Assembly (NCBI GenBank): GCA_038030265.1
Contig: CM075939.1
Coordinates: forward strand, 19,201,253-19,265,252
Reading direction: 5' to 3'
Length of the DNA: 64,000 bases
Source of the DNA: Corythucha ciliata
Lineage: Eukaryota; Arthropoda; Insecta; Hemiptera; Tingidae
Shown here: positions 36,501 to 51,200 of the stretch, piece by piece
How positions within the stretch are numbered: the first letter of the stretch is position 1
Layout: each line of letters opens with the position of its first letter
Translations under genes and position numbers: made by a program
The notes under the pieces: generated by a model
Database searches by the model: none
What the model was told of the DNA's origin: nothing
Seen by the model: only the letters and a program-made list of their open reading frames with translations

Positions 36501-39246
36501 GAATCACGGAAACGAACCCCTTCAACGCATCGTCTGGTCGAAAATTGATTCCCCGTGTACACAATACTGGCGAGGTAAGAAAGCCCTGGGGGGCGTTTTC
36601 TGGGGTTATTCTATAACGAATGACCTTTTATTCTTCTACCGAGAAGTGGAAGAATAAAAAGGCAATATCGTTGGTGGCTCACCTATTTAAATGTATAAAA
36701 ATCGCACGTCACCTCAGCAGCATTTCCCTGGCAAGGTCAACCACCAGTCTACTCGAGTACTTGTGCAGCGATTTACCAGTCTTGCTCACACCCGATCTCT
36801 CTTTCACGTCCAGAAGGCACTGCAGAATGCAGATTGAGGGGTAAGTCAGAATTTCTAGGCTGGCAAAAAGCTTCCAACCGGCAACCACAAAAGTTTTAAA
36901 TAACCCGAATTGCTCGTTTCTGCATCACAAAGACCCTAAGCGCTCAACTTGAGTTTCCCCTACGAGTACCACGCAAAATCATGGTAATAAAAAGCCCACT
37001 CCGCGCTCCTTGGACGCGCAACGCGCGAGCTTGCGGAGTGCATAAAGTCGACTCGACAAAGTAGCACACTGGCGGTCGACATAATCAGCTCAATTCAACC
37101 GAGCATCCATTGTTGGACCAATGAAACACACTGAGTCTGCATCGCCAATCCGTCTCCTCGCCGAGGAGTCCTCGGTGGTTCTACGAGGCCAGTGATCAAA
37201 GAAGAACAAATGGTGGTCTTTCGCAACTCCGAAAACTACCTGAAGGGAGGAATGACCCTTCAAGGGATCGTAAACAATTGTGACACTTTATGAGATCAAA
37301 ACAGAGGTCAGTGAAGAGACAGTTCGATGTGTTTATATTTTATACGAGTGTAATGAATTTTTCGAATGTTTGAGACCAGTGACTCCATCCGTACTAGGAT
37401 TCAGGTGCAGGTTTCAAAGAGCTTTGCCAATTCTCGTCAAAGTTTACCTACAGCTTTCGTAGTTTCCGTCTAGCCTACTCGATTGAATTGAATTGAGTCT
37501 TTATTTTGTTAGAATTAAGCATCTAGATCTCAATAGCAATCTTGGATTTTGAACAAAAAAAAGTACGGCGGTGTGAGAGGACCCTGTGTATTTAAGGCGA
37601 GCAGCACGCGTTGAACAGCGCATACAAAATATCATATGACGTCATGCGAAAAATTCAAACAAAAAATCGTATAATGTGATGTGTATGTCTAGACAAAACA
37701 CACTTAGGACGTCAAGGCAAGAACAAGGTCGTTTGTTTGGTTAAATGTGTCGGTTTAAAATTGAGAGGGCTCCTCATCTTAGCTATGAGCCATACTCCAA
37801 AAGGGTTTTATTTATCAGTGGTCCCAGTAAAATTAGAAAGGCGATACTATAATAATACATATTTTATACACGATAATTGGTTAAATTATCGCTGAATAAA
37901 ATTCGGTCATTATAGACGTTTCTCTTCCCGTCTCGCTCACCCTTGAACGATTCCTCCAGATGGTCTAATTAGTTCGGTGCGCCCAATCCCATTCACTTAC
38001 CTACTGTTCTTTTCCTTTCGCGTGCTTGCGTTTTTACTTGTATCTACTCTCTTCTATTTCTAAAGCTATCTGTTAATTTGTGTGAATTTATGATGAATCA
38101 ATGGCTTTGTTTTTTCTTTGGATTTTTGAGAATCCCCTTAGGAGGGCAGGTTCTTTTTGACTCAGTTGTTGGGCTGATACATAGAGATCACGACGCGGCT
38201 TCTTTTGAGGTTCTTTGGTGCCTGGAGCCAAGGTGTCGCCTAGAGAGGGTTAATCGCCTACAATCTCCTTTTCTTATTTGTTCTACATACTCCCAAAAGG
38301 GAGTACACAGAAAAATCTCTACTTGGGCACCCGTTTTTTGACAGAGAGATCACTTATATTTCGACCTTCGTTTAATGCGTTGGTATTAAAGGGATGAGGA
38401 TAGCTTTGTATTTCCTTGTCTAAAAAAAGATTGTGTCTAGTTGAGATGATTGATTGCACAACTCTAAAAACGTCCTCAAGGGCGGAGGGGATTACTTTTT
38501 TTTCTTTTTCATAGGCGCCGATTTCATTTGTAGGCATGTCCAAGCTCAATCTACAACTAACTTATTTTGCTGGTTCAAACAATCAAGGTCCTGAGTACAT
38601 TGCTATCAATTGAAGGAGGACAGTTATAATTATAGGAATTACCTGGAAATTCTGTATTCTGAATATAACGTTCATTCTCTAAACAAGCTCTGGTCCTTTT
38701 CGTACTATAAGTCAATCCTGTTCCAATCGGCTAACCGTGCCTGGGGGTTTCCGAAGGGTTTCGTGAACCAGTGGAAAACCAAGGGACGTTGTTAATTTAA
38801 CCATAAAATCCGAGAATATCCTTCTATCATAGGAAATCTATCATTTCTGTTTTGATAGTTTCCCTCCATAAATGGACTAAATTCCCTGGCTTTCACATGT
38901 AAAGATCCAGGGGATTTGAAATTACCTGAGCAGTCGGACACGGTTGAAATTGTTTCTCTTTGTTAGACACTGGGGAAGAGTTATTTTGAACCTGCGACGT
39001 TTCTGTTCGCTCGCGTCATTTTATTTTTGCAGATTCGTGATTTGATTCCGTGTTAAGCCTTGATAAATAGATTCTTGGATTTGGCTCGTTTTCAAGTGTA
39101 GATTCGAAAATATTTGATCGTGTCTCGATAAGGAATAATGGAAATTAATTCGTTTTACTTACATTTTCCCGTATAGAAAAAGAAAATACGATGTAGAGTT
39201 TGTTTTCGTGTTGACGCTTGTATGTCCGAACAATATCCACTTATCT

Positions 39247-39291
<45 letters not shown>

Positions 39292-42200
39292 ATTCCTTCT
39301 CTTAGCTTACGTCCCTAACTGATTATTCCATTTGTAGCATTACCGCGACGTATTTTTAAGAAAAACATGTCCTCTCCTTTTTCACTGAAATCTTTTTTTG
39401 AAATCGTTTTTGTTTTTTCAGAAGAGTCCAACAAGCGCGACAAAGTCAACCTCACGGCTGACGACATCGAAAGACAATGATATTTATATCGACGATGACG
39501 CGCTGGAGGGTTCGGGAAATCAAGAGGTGAAGGATGATCTCGAGTCGAGTGGCTCAGGTTACGGTCCTGACGACGAGGATGGTGATGGCAGTGCCGGTAA
39601 GTGGATCCCTTTTATTAAAGTTTTAGAAACTAAATTCAAACCCGAAGAGTATTCTTATAATTAAACAAGAAATGAAGTCAATTTTCCCGCTAATATGCCA
39701 TTGAAGTGCGGTCATAGGTCTCTTATTTCAATATCCTCAATTCTACCCCTCTTCGGTCTGTTTACCAACAACTATATTTTATTTAGCGTGATTAAAACGT
39801 GCTAATGGAGAGAGGGTCACTCATAATTAAATGATGAATAATTTAATTATGTTGCTCACTTCACTTTACCTTCGCGTATCTCTGCCTTTAAACCGAACTC
39901 ACCTACTCCTTTGAATCCTATTGTTCACCAGTCTGTGCCAGGTTGCTTCATTAAACCTCTGGGGTGGTTGGTTAACTGAGCGGAGGCGAATGCACATTTT
40001 CACGATCTTTTACAATTCTGCTATTTTTGAAAATAGTTGTTTTTCTTGTTTTGTAGCCATAATAGTAAAACTGAGTCCAAACGTTACTAAAATTGATGAA
40101 CCATTCGCGATTAAATTCAATTGCTTTTTTGATAGTAGGGGGAGGTAGGATTCTTGTTCAATAACTCTTTTTCATTTCTTTTCAAAGTGGTTGCTGTTCC
40201 TTATCCCTTCATACATATAAGTGCAGTTACCCATGTCACTTCCGCCTTGCCATGTTACTAAACCCAAGATTTTCTGGGAATATTTTGTTTTACTGCCTCG
40301 ACTTTGAGCAAAGAGGTATTTCTTTCGTGCGAAATATAGCGCTAAACCTTACTTCTTACCTTAATTCCACGTCCATGTTGTGTCTTGCTAATTATCTACT
40401 CAACATCCTTAACTCCAATGGACCTATTTAGATTTAATTTTGCGGGTAGTTGCAGTTAAGCCCTGCAACACAGCTTAGCTGCTCCCTCAGAAGCAAAGAA
40501 AAGATACGTCCGAAGTTTGAGGAATTTGAGGGTTCGGTGAAAAAACCACCAGCCGCTGCGAACGAGACTAAGATTTTTTATTTTGGAGGCATGAGTGATT
40601 TGTTTTCTTTCTTTTTTTCAATTTTTTAACGCCGGCAAGATCGGTCGAAAAAATGGAAAAAAAGAAAGAGACTAAGATTATTCTTCTGATCATAAATTGT
40701 CTTTCAAGTTTTGCTACTCCGATCGACCGTCATTGTCGTTCGAAACGACTGTTTGCGTATACAGTGAAGTGGATACGCGGTTCAAGTCGGATACAGAAAG
40801 CCTTCCAGGCGCGGATCCATAGTCGGCTTAAGAAGGGGGCCATGACTCCATCCGGCCCCCGCACCTACAAATACCAAAAGTCACGCAGTTTCTGTGGCAA
40901 AGTAGCTCTCAATCTGTGATCATTGAAATATCGAACAATTAAGGAAACCCATGAAGGGCAGACAAGTGAGGAAAAAACAACATTTAATACCTATGATTGT
41001 AATGTGGGTGAACTAACTAACTAACTGTTGAGAAAAAATATACCACGTCCCGAATGAAGTGTGGACGGGGAAGGCATGGGCTTTCATGTCCCACGGCTAG
41101 CACTGCCAAGATTTGGAAACGAAGAAGGACGAACTCAAAAATGTGTTCATTCAGCCTCAACCCATTTCATCTTACGACCAGTTTGGCACTCATATAAGCC
41201 ACGCACACGATGTCCACTGAATTACAGCAAAGCTCCAAACCACGGTGAAGCTAAAAAAAAAAGAAAGAAAGAAGGAAAATAAAAAAAAAACAACAACACT
41301 GCCTCCCTCTGTTCTACCTAACCACAGCAAAGGTCCAACCACGAAAGGCCACCACAAAACAATTTCTGCTTCAAATTGACAATTTTTTCATTGATTTCGC
41401 TAATAATCGCTAGTAAAAATGACAATTTCCTCTTGAAACTGACAATTTCGTCATAAAAGTTACGATTCCTAGAAAATTTACGATTTCCTTTCGAAATTCA
41501 TTATTTCCTATTCAAATTGGGTAAAAATTTCCTTATAAAATTGAAAATTCACTCAAAAATTGCAATTTCCTCATCAAATCGACGATTTCCTCATAAAGTT
41601 GACAATTACTTCATAAAATTGAATATTTCCTCGTGAAACTGACTATTTACACATTAAATTGACACCTTTTAAACTGAAAAGTTCCTCATGAAATCAACTA
41701 CTAGCTCATAAGCTTGAGAATTCCCATGAAATTGAAATTTTTCTTATAAAACAGACAATTTCTTCGTGAAACTGCCAAGTTTGTTCATGAAATGGACAAT
41801 TTCATCATAAAATTGTGCTGGGTAATTTTGCCTTGATAATTGGCGATTCGTGGGTTTCCTCGAGCATGGCGTTCTGCCCACAGACAAAATACACAGAAAA
41901 ATACTGCCTAGAAGGAGCAGTTTTGCATGGATTTTGACCTGAATGAGGCTTACGCTAAAAAATTGGCCTTGATGTGACGCTTAGCTCTGAAATGGGAAAA
42001 TTTTCATAAATTTCGCCTTCATTGTTGCGTTGCACTTTTTCATTTCCTCATAATAGCAACACAATTTTTTATTAAATTGATAATTTATTATGAAATTGAT
42101 AATTCCTCATACAATTTGCGAGTTGCACGCGAGTGTCCCCCCCCCCCATGTTGCATTTTGCCCATAAAATGGGGCGTCTCGTGTGAATTTGTCCCTTGGT

Positions 42201-45200
42201 GTGCCGTGGCCGTTTCGAAACAGTTTTTCTCTCACCCATATTTTGACGTTTCGCGTAAATGTTGACCTTGGGGTGGCATTTCGCTTGAATTTTTCCCTGG
42301 ACGTGGCATTTCAACATAGATTTTAGAGGGTGAAATCTGATAAATGTACGGGAAAATGTTTGAAAAATACGCAACATTGGTTTTTAGAGAGCGAAATCCG
42401 AGAAATCCGTTTATCAGTGAGCCAGGTCCTGAAAAATGGCTAGTTTTTCATCAAGAAAATTCAGAAAAATTGGTGTCTCAGTGATCAAAATCTGAGTAAT
42501 TGATTTTTTAGTGATGCATAGTGGGGAAATTGGGGTTTTGTAGCGTACGAAAACGTAAGTGGCTTTCGAATTAGACCACCCCGCGAAATTTGGTTTTCAG
42601 CACACAAAAAAAAACACGAAATTGGTGTTTCAGTGGGTGAAATCGGGAAAATTCGACACGGGGAATCTGAAAATTCAGACGAATAATTGATAAGAAGATT
42701 CAATGAAAGGGCTCTCACTGTGATGCCACCGTTTTTAACCACGCGTACGATCTTTCCTGTGTACAGCCCTGAATCCCCAGGAAGAGTCGTGATGCACATT
42801 GACCTCGCTGGGCAGCTCAGAGGTCTTGCTACGAACGACCTCGAAAAAATGCCGTTTAAGACACGGTGGTAACGACACTTTAGGGTTTGTTGTTTTGTTT
42901 TTTTACGAGCGCTCGTACTATTGTGGCTCTAATGTCGAGAAAATTGACTGTTACCAGCGACCATGACGCGAAAAATTCAATGCTGGACCGTTTAATGGCC
43001 ACTGCACAAGCGGCTACTCTGTTGCAGGTCAGGCTGGAACCTCCTGTATTTCTTGGTTGAGCATGGTTCAGGGGACTCATAAATCACGTCTTTCTTAGAC
43101 CAGTACCTTTGAGAAAATGACCCTAAAATTTGACTCGGTGGGATTTTGGAGGTGGTTTTGATGATTTATTTGTACAAGTGACTTCGACTACAAGGGAGGG
43201 GCCATGGCCAGCGTTTGGCCATGTTTGGGTGTTGGCCATGGCCCCTCCCTTGGATATGCTACTGATGCCAGAGAAGCTGCTGACATGATTGTTCTTTCTT
43301 CTTTACTCGATAACTGCTGGCGAAACAAAAAGAGACGAAATTGATCTGCTTAGTTAGCCCTGGCTATCTTTCTGGACAACCATGGCGACGCCGTGACGGA
43401 CTTGCACCTTGTGGCCGTCAAATCCACGGGCATCCTTAGTCTCTGAATAAACAAGGATTATAGTTTTTATGTTGCCTTAAACTATGTCTTTTTCTCGATT
43501 TCAGCCACGAAGTTGCTTCCAGAAACCAAGAATTTGTGTTTTCTCAATTTTAGTTGCATATTGCCGCTTACTCTCAGTTTTAGCCATGAATTAGCGGTTT
43601 TTTTTTGTTTTGTTTTTCTAATTTTACGCGTGATAAAGCGTTTTTCCACAATTTGGGCCTCGAATCAGTGTTTTTTTTTCTTAAACCTAGCCACAAAGTT
43701 GACTCCGGAAACCTCGAATTGGCATTTTTCCCCAATTTTAACTGCGAGTTAACTTTTTCTCTAAATTTTAGACATGAAGCTGCCCAAAGAAGATTCTAGA
43801 AACTAACGTTTGTTTTCTCTCTCTCTATCTCTATCCTTTCTATCTATCTTCTACCTCAACTATAGTCGCGAAAAAAGGCTTTTGCTCCATTTCAGCGGCG
43901 AATTCGTGCTTGACCTTAAACTTGGCCGTGAGCCGTGAATTAGCATTTTTTCTCAGTTTTAGAAGCGAATTAGCCCTTTTTTCACAATTTTCGCCGTGAA
44001 TCAGCTCTTTTTCTCCAATTTCATTCGCGGATTAGCGTTACGTCTCATGTTTGGTCGTGAATCAGAGTTTTTCTCCAAATTTAGCCGTGCAGGATTAGCG
44101 CTTTTTACCCACTTTCAGAATGAGCGTATTTTTTCTACATTTTGGCCACAAATTACCGTTTTTCTCAATTTTATCCGTGAATTAGCGTTTTTGTCAATTT
44201 TATACGTGAATTAGCGTTTTTCTCCAATTTTGTCGTCAATTAGCGATTTGTTTCAGGTTTTCATGAGTTAGCGCTATTTCTTTATTTTAGTCACGAATTA
44301 ACGTTTTTCCTTTTTTAGCCGCGAATTAGCGATTTTATTATTTGCCAATTAGTGCATTTCATTCTGAAAATGCACTACTGGTCTCGTCGAGATGGTGGCA
44401 AACATGGGTCATGTCATTTTTTTTCACGTTTCAGAACCTCTAGAACACGAATTTAGTGGTCTCCACAATTCATATATATATTTCTTTATTTTATATATTA
44501 TGTATAATATTATGGCCGTTTTCTTGTTAGCACGATAACTCTCGAAGAAATCAATTTAGCGGAACGCGCTATGGCACAAAAATCAGTAGTCATAAGACCC
44601 CGGTCGGTATTGCATCGGTCGAGGTGGAGGGGGCGAAAATAGGGGTTGAAATGGTCAAAAAATCATTATAAATCACCAATTGATTCTAGTAGCATCATAT
44701 TCGGTACGTATACTCCATGTTAGAGTAGGCTTTGATTCCCATTTTAATTTTTTGAAAAAGTCGAAGGGGAGGGGGTGTTGTCCCCGGGGTGGAAGTAAGT
44801 GTGTGGTCTTGTTTGCACGATAACTCTAGTAGAAATTAATATAGCGGAACGATATTTGGCACAAAAATCAGTAGTCATAAGACCCCTGTCGGTATTGCAT
44901 TTGGGCCAAATCGGTTGAGGTGGAGGGGGGGAAATTAGGGGTTGAAATGGTCAAAAAATCACTACAATCCACAAGTTGATTCTAGTAGCATCATATTCGG
45001 TAATCCATGTTAGAGTAGCCTTTGATTCCCATTTTAATTTTTCGATAAAGTCAAGGTGGTGGGGGTGGTCCTTCCGGTGCGGTAGTGTAAAAGTAGCGCT
45101 GAACTTCACTAGTTCATCTTAGCGCTCTAAAATTCGACTCAATAATTTAATGCAACGAAAGCCCTGGGTTCCATTGAGATTTATCGAAAACTTTGATGGG

Positions 45201-48200
45201 GGGGGGTGATATAGGGGATGAAATTGCATATATATATGAAATACGGCACAAAAATTTAATATAACAAAGCCCTTGGAAAACTACCGACACTCTTCGAAAT
45301 TTTTGAAGAGAGGGGGGTGAAAATAGAGGAAGAAGTTCGGCTTAATGAAACAAATTATGGTATCAAAATTATTACTTCTGGGACGGCTTAGGGTATCCGT
45401 ATACGGAATGAAATGCACTCTTTCCGGCCGCCAGCTGCCGGAGCGAATTTTTTTTTCGTATTAGGGCCACCTTAAAGCAGGCATTATCGATTTTTTTTTT
45501 TTTACATTTTGATCAAAAAGTTGTACTTATCGAGAAACTGCGAAAGTTGCGAGTTTTGTTAATTTTAGCCCCTATCCCTTTTTGGGTCCCCTCTTGCCCC
45601 TTAGGGTCACATCTTGTGCGGGATGGGGCTTACCGTCTACGGGAAAGTTGACTGAAAATACAAGCTGAATCTCTGCTTAGATTCTTGCTCCCCCAGTGCG
45701 GACTGGCTTCTGCCGCTACTGTATTTCATGGACGTGGAAATGAACTATTTGACTGCACTAGAAATCAATTGGCATGATTTTTCCAACAAACTTATTTTTA
45801 CATTTTTTTTAGATAATTGGATTTATTTTCTGCATGATGCGCGGGATTTCGGGAAGCCGAGTTTTTCGTTTTTATATGCGGGTAGAGTGTGTGTGAGGGA
45901 GAGAGTTATGAGAAAGGAAAGGAGAGAGAATTTTAGACGTCGAGTATTTCCGGTATACGCTCAGCCTTATTTATGGGCGGCTTTTGGATTCGATGCAATC
46001 GTCCTCCAATTTCCATCCACCCTCCTACGTAATCGTATATAGTAATCTCGAATCATATCTTCTTCGACTTCTGTTATATCTGGCCTTCATTGTTTACAAA
46101 TGAAGACATTCGTTTTTTCTTCCTGGCTGTTTTATTCGTCGTAGATACTTTTAGTAGAAACATCAAACTGTCTCCTTTCTCGAGACGGTCGTTAGGCAGC
46201 AAAAAGGGTTATCTTTTTGCTCTTAACCTGCCATCATCGGGTGGAATTGAGATGCCATTTTTCCCTCCCTTTCGTTCTTCATATTTTATTATTCGTCATA
46301 AAAGAGTTGGACGAACTATTCTTGTCTTTGTAGTCTAACAATAAATTACTTATGAAACAGCGAAACCAGTACTCTCTTTTATGCGTCGTATCACAAGCGT
46401 CCCTCCCCTATTGCCTTGTTCTGGGTTACCAGAGTTGCTACCATGGCCAGGGGTGTCCTAGCTGGTTCTCAACCTGATACGGCGAACCATGAAAGTGATG
46501 ACGAGGTTTACCGAAGCCGCGAGGACGAAACGGAGACGTCTAGCGATATTGTGGTTAAGACACCATCGCCTACCCACCGTCATCATCAGCTACGATATTT
46601 AGCTAGATAACAAATCGTCGGTATAGAGCTCTGTGAGGCTCATGATCCGTGCTGCAGACGCCTTATGCCGAGCATTGCATGGTGATGAATTTTGAATAAT
46701 CCCTACTCTTCCATTGTTCATTTTGGCAGGTTTTAATTAAACAATCGGAGCATCCTATGACCTTATTTGTAAAATTTTGTCCTGTCTGTAATGCGATATT
46801 GAGAAGGAAAAAAATGATTGATGATGAATAAGGGAATTCTAGATTTGTTTTATATTTAGTCTGACCCTGAGTGCTTGAACGAAAACGAAAATGCATAATG
46901 ACCCGACTTCCCTAATTGAAGAAAACGAATGGTTATGCCATTATGAGGAGGGGGAGTTGACTTCACCTTGAACTTCATTTATTTATATTGCAAATGAAAA
47001 ACGTTCACCGTTTAACATCGATTTTGTCCCTTACGCACGCACACTTACTCAACAATACTTTTCTCAGATCGATTATGGCTTCCTGACTGGAATTTTCTTG
47101 AGCGTCAAACCTTTTTTTCTCTCTCTCTCTCGCAATGATAGTTATTGTCGTGTAAGGAGCAGTACTTCTACATTACACCGATCGCTTCACACGTCACACA
47201 TCTTCATAGGGATAGAAGGAAAGAAAAAGAATGTGCGCTAGGTGAGCAGAAAATGGTTTGAGACGAGGATAAAATTGAAATCAAGCGTGACCTCAGCACG
47301 AAAACCGCACGCTGAATCTCCGATGATGTATGGTACACTCCCTAGAAAATGGGACTAAGTGGGAAGAGACGGATAAAGAAATTTTTTAATGCTAGATATT
47401 TGCATTCCAAAGAAACAGATAGATCCAAAGAATGAAACAGGTAGACGAAGAAATGAAGACAGATCATTTATGTGAGGAGGGAGGGCCTGGGCACATGGCG
47501 TGGATAACAGAAGCATCGAATAAAAAATCCCGCTTGGGTAAAATGTGAAAGAGAAAATTAGTTAATGACAAACAACGGTGAATGAACGTTTTCACAAATC
47601 AGCAATCGAAAGTTAATAATAATTTTTAAACTCCTACAACTACAGAGTTGCCTCATGTAGCCCAATCCCTCAACTAATCTCTTCTTAAGGGGGAGTTGTA
47701 CATGTGTTTCCTCGACCCCCCTCCAATCATAGCTCGCCTACTCTGCGTTACGGAAATCACCGCCGTATTTCTGCACCAATCCTGGACTTCAAGGGCTCAT
47801 TTGAATCTTCAGGAAATTCCGCACAACCGTACGATCTTGCTTTCCTGAATAAGTCGTCGAAAGAATGTAAATTTTCAAGGTAAAGGTTTATGTGCGTTTT
47901 ACAGTTATTTTAGGGATGAAATATGAAAAAGAAAGATCGTACGGTTGTGCAGAATTTCCTGAAGATTTAAATGAGCCCTTGAAGTCCAGGATTGGTGCAG
48001 AAATATGGCGCTAATTTCCGTAACGCGGAGTAGGCGAGGTATGATTGGAGGGGGGTCGAGGAAACACATGTACAACTCCCCCTTAAAGTCCCCGCTTCTC
48101 TTCTATACAGGGTGTTCAAAAAATGGATGTCAATATTTTGCCCTGTGAATTTACGTCCGAAATGCGTCAAAATTATCCGTATTAACCATAGTCCGATTCC

Positions 48201-51200
48201 TAATTGTTTCCGAGATATTAAGGAAATAAGCACTTTTGTAATGGGCCTCGTTTTTACGGATAAAATCGTTTGTAGCTTGGCAACCAGAGCTCTAACGTCA
48301 AATTAAGTGGCACCATTGAAAAGGACAGACTTTTTTCCATTAGACTTCGTGTCGTTCAATTCAATTTTGTTCGTACTCGCTGAGGAAATCAGCCGCGAAC
48401 TCAAAATTATGTTCAAGTTCATCATTGTTGCCCATAATTTGAAGTCAGATTTCTGCTCAACAGGTGCTTTCCGAGATGACATTTTTTGAGAAAAGCTGGC
48501 GCACGGTACCATCGTTAAAGTGACATGTTCATCCCCACCCTTTACCCACAATTTTTCCAGAGCTTCTCTATTCATACTATAAAAAACGCTACATGCATCC
48601 TCATGTAGTCATTACATTAATGACCAGAGTATCTCATAATAATTGTAACTCTCTTGTTTTATTATTCTTCTTATTTGTGATAGGCGGATCATATCTCTAG
48701 ATAATCAATTCTAGAAACATTGGGAAGTTCTGAAAAAATGAATTTTTTAAATTTCCACTTTTCGGTGATCCGGTAGGCTTTTCCGAAAGTAAACCCCTAG
48801 AAAAACACGAATAAATTAATTACAAATACTAAAATTAAGTTATCCATAGAAGTTTTCGTACAGAAAAGGGATTAAGTAATTTTTAATTTAAAGAAAAAAT
48901 TCGAATTGCCTCCCTTGTTGGCGGATACAAAGTTGTGCGCGTCTTTCCAACGACCGGTGGACCTTATCGAGCAATTCATTACGGATACTGTTGCACGTGT
49001 TGATTATTTTTTGTCTCAATGTCTCGATGTCTGGAATAGGATCTGCGTGTATGATGGAGCTACTCCTCATTTTAGTAGATTATCTCGCCGTATTCTGGAC
49101 ACAATTTTCCCGAACCGATGGATCGGAAGAGCTGGTCCAGCATTATGGCCACCGCGTTCACCTGACTTGAACCCTTTAGACTTCTACGCATGCGGACACA
49201 TCAAAACTATAGTCTACGCAGATACTATTCCAGACATCGAAACATAAGACAAAAAATAATTAACATGTGCCACAGTATCCGTGATGAATTGCTCGATAAG
49301 GTCCACCGGTCGTTGGAAAGACGCGCACAACTTTGTATCCGCTAACAAGAGATGCAATTCGAATTTTTTCTTTAAATTAAAAATTACTTAATCCCTTTTA
49401 TGCACGAAAAATTCTATGGAAAACTTAATTTTAGAATTTGTAATGAATTTATTGTGTTTTTCTATGGGTTTACTTTCGGAAAACCCTACCGGATCACCGA
49501 AAAGTGGAAATTCGAAAAAATCATTTTCTCAGAACTTTCAAATTTTTCTAGAAATTACTATCTAGAGAAATGATCCGCCTATCACAAAGAAGAAGAATAA
49601 TAAAACATGAGAGTTACAATTATTTGGAGCTACTCTGGTCATTAATGTAATGACTACATGAGGATGCATGTAGCGTTTTTTATAGTATGAATAGAGAAAC
49701 TCTGGAAAAATTGTGGGTAAAGGGTGGGGATGAACATGTCACTTTAACGACGGTACCGTGCGCCAACTTTTCTCAAAAAATGTCATCTCGGAAAGCACCT
49801 GTTGACCAGAAATCTGACTTCAAATTATGGGCAACAATGATGAACTTGAACATAATTTTGAGTTCGCAGCTGATTTCCTCAGCGCGTACGTAAAAAATCA
49901 AATTGAACCACACGAAGTCTAATGGAAAAAAGTCGGTCCTTTCCAATGGTGCCACTTAATTTGACGTGAGAGCTCTGGTTGCCAAGCTACGAATGATTTT
50001 ATCCGTAAAAACGTGGCCCATTACAAAAGTGCTTATTTCCTTAATATCTCGGAAACTATTAGGAATCGGACTATGGTTAATACGGATAATTTTGACGCAT
50101 TTTGGACGTACATTCACAGGGCAAAATATTGACATCCATTTTTTGAACACCCTGTATATATGTAAGGATACACGAATTACGAGAACGTGCGTGGATTATT
50201 ATTGTTCCGAATCTCTTCCTCGAATTGTAATGTCCAACTACCCATACGATTTTTTGGGTACAACGATTATTTATGCCATAGCCTCTTCCCCTCTTCCTTA
50301 ATTAGCCAGTAGCGTTAAACCAACTATTCGCTTATGTTGAGAAATAAAAATACCCGAAGCTACAATTCAGTTTTAATGCTTATACGGGTTTGTTCAGCTG
50401 CCTTGCATTTTTTAGGATTTTAAGAAACTCAGCGTCGCGATACATTAATAACAACGTTCCTCTGATTCTCTTCTTTCGCGTATTATTAATGCAGTGAGGC
50501 TAATTAATGAGAGTCTGAAGAAATGAAAAACTTTGGCGTTGTATACAATTTAGTTTTCTTGTTCGTTTCTGACTCAATTTTCTATTATAATCCGGTCTCT
50601 GAGCAAAAGTAAAAGAAGCCGTTAATTCAAATTGTTCGCTGGGATTGCGTTACAACAAATTAGAATAAGCTTTCTTTAAATTGACGATCGGAGGGATGGG
50701 AATTTTAAAAAATGGAAATCACCTGGAATTAGAGTATTCGTAACTTTCATAAATACACCGGCGCTCAAGTGGAGACTAGGTGAAACGACCATTTAGTGTA
50801 CCCCTCAATTTTCAAATGGGCTTTACTTCAAAAATTCTCTTTCTGATTCTCACCATCACAATTGATCACAATAATCAAAACAAAGCAAGTGATGCCGGTC
50901 AGATTAGTCAGATATTACCCCAGATCGTTAGCTCGGCAAGGGCGCTGCTGTATTTATGAGAGATGTCAATAGGTAATTAAACAAATTACGGTGCCTTATC
51001 CTGGATCTTGCCTGAAATTTCACTCAGAATATGCTGGCATAAATAAGATATCAAAAAAATTCTCCAACTAAGGTTCTATAAGTTCCTACGATAGAGAACC
51101 TTTAAGTACAGGTACAGCGGACGGCTATATTTGGTCCCTCCAATTTTTCCCCCTTTAGTATCTATCGTATACATTTGCCTTCGAGCCCTTCGAGTTGTGG

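Noticed and set aside
42485..42799. 104-aa minus-strand frame
   Set aside because: No domain recognised, overlaps a repeat array and a frame on the other strand.
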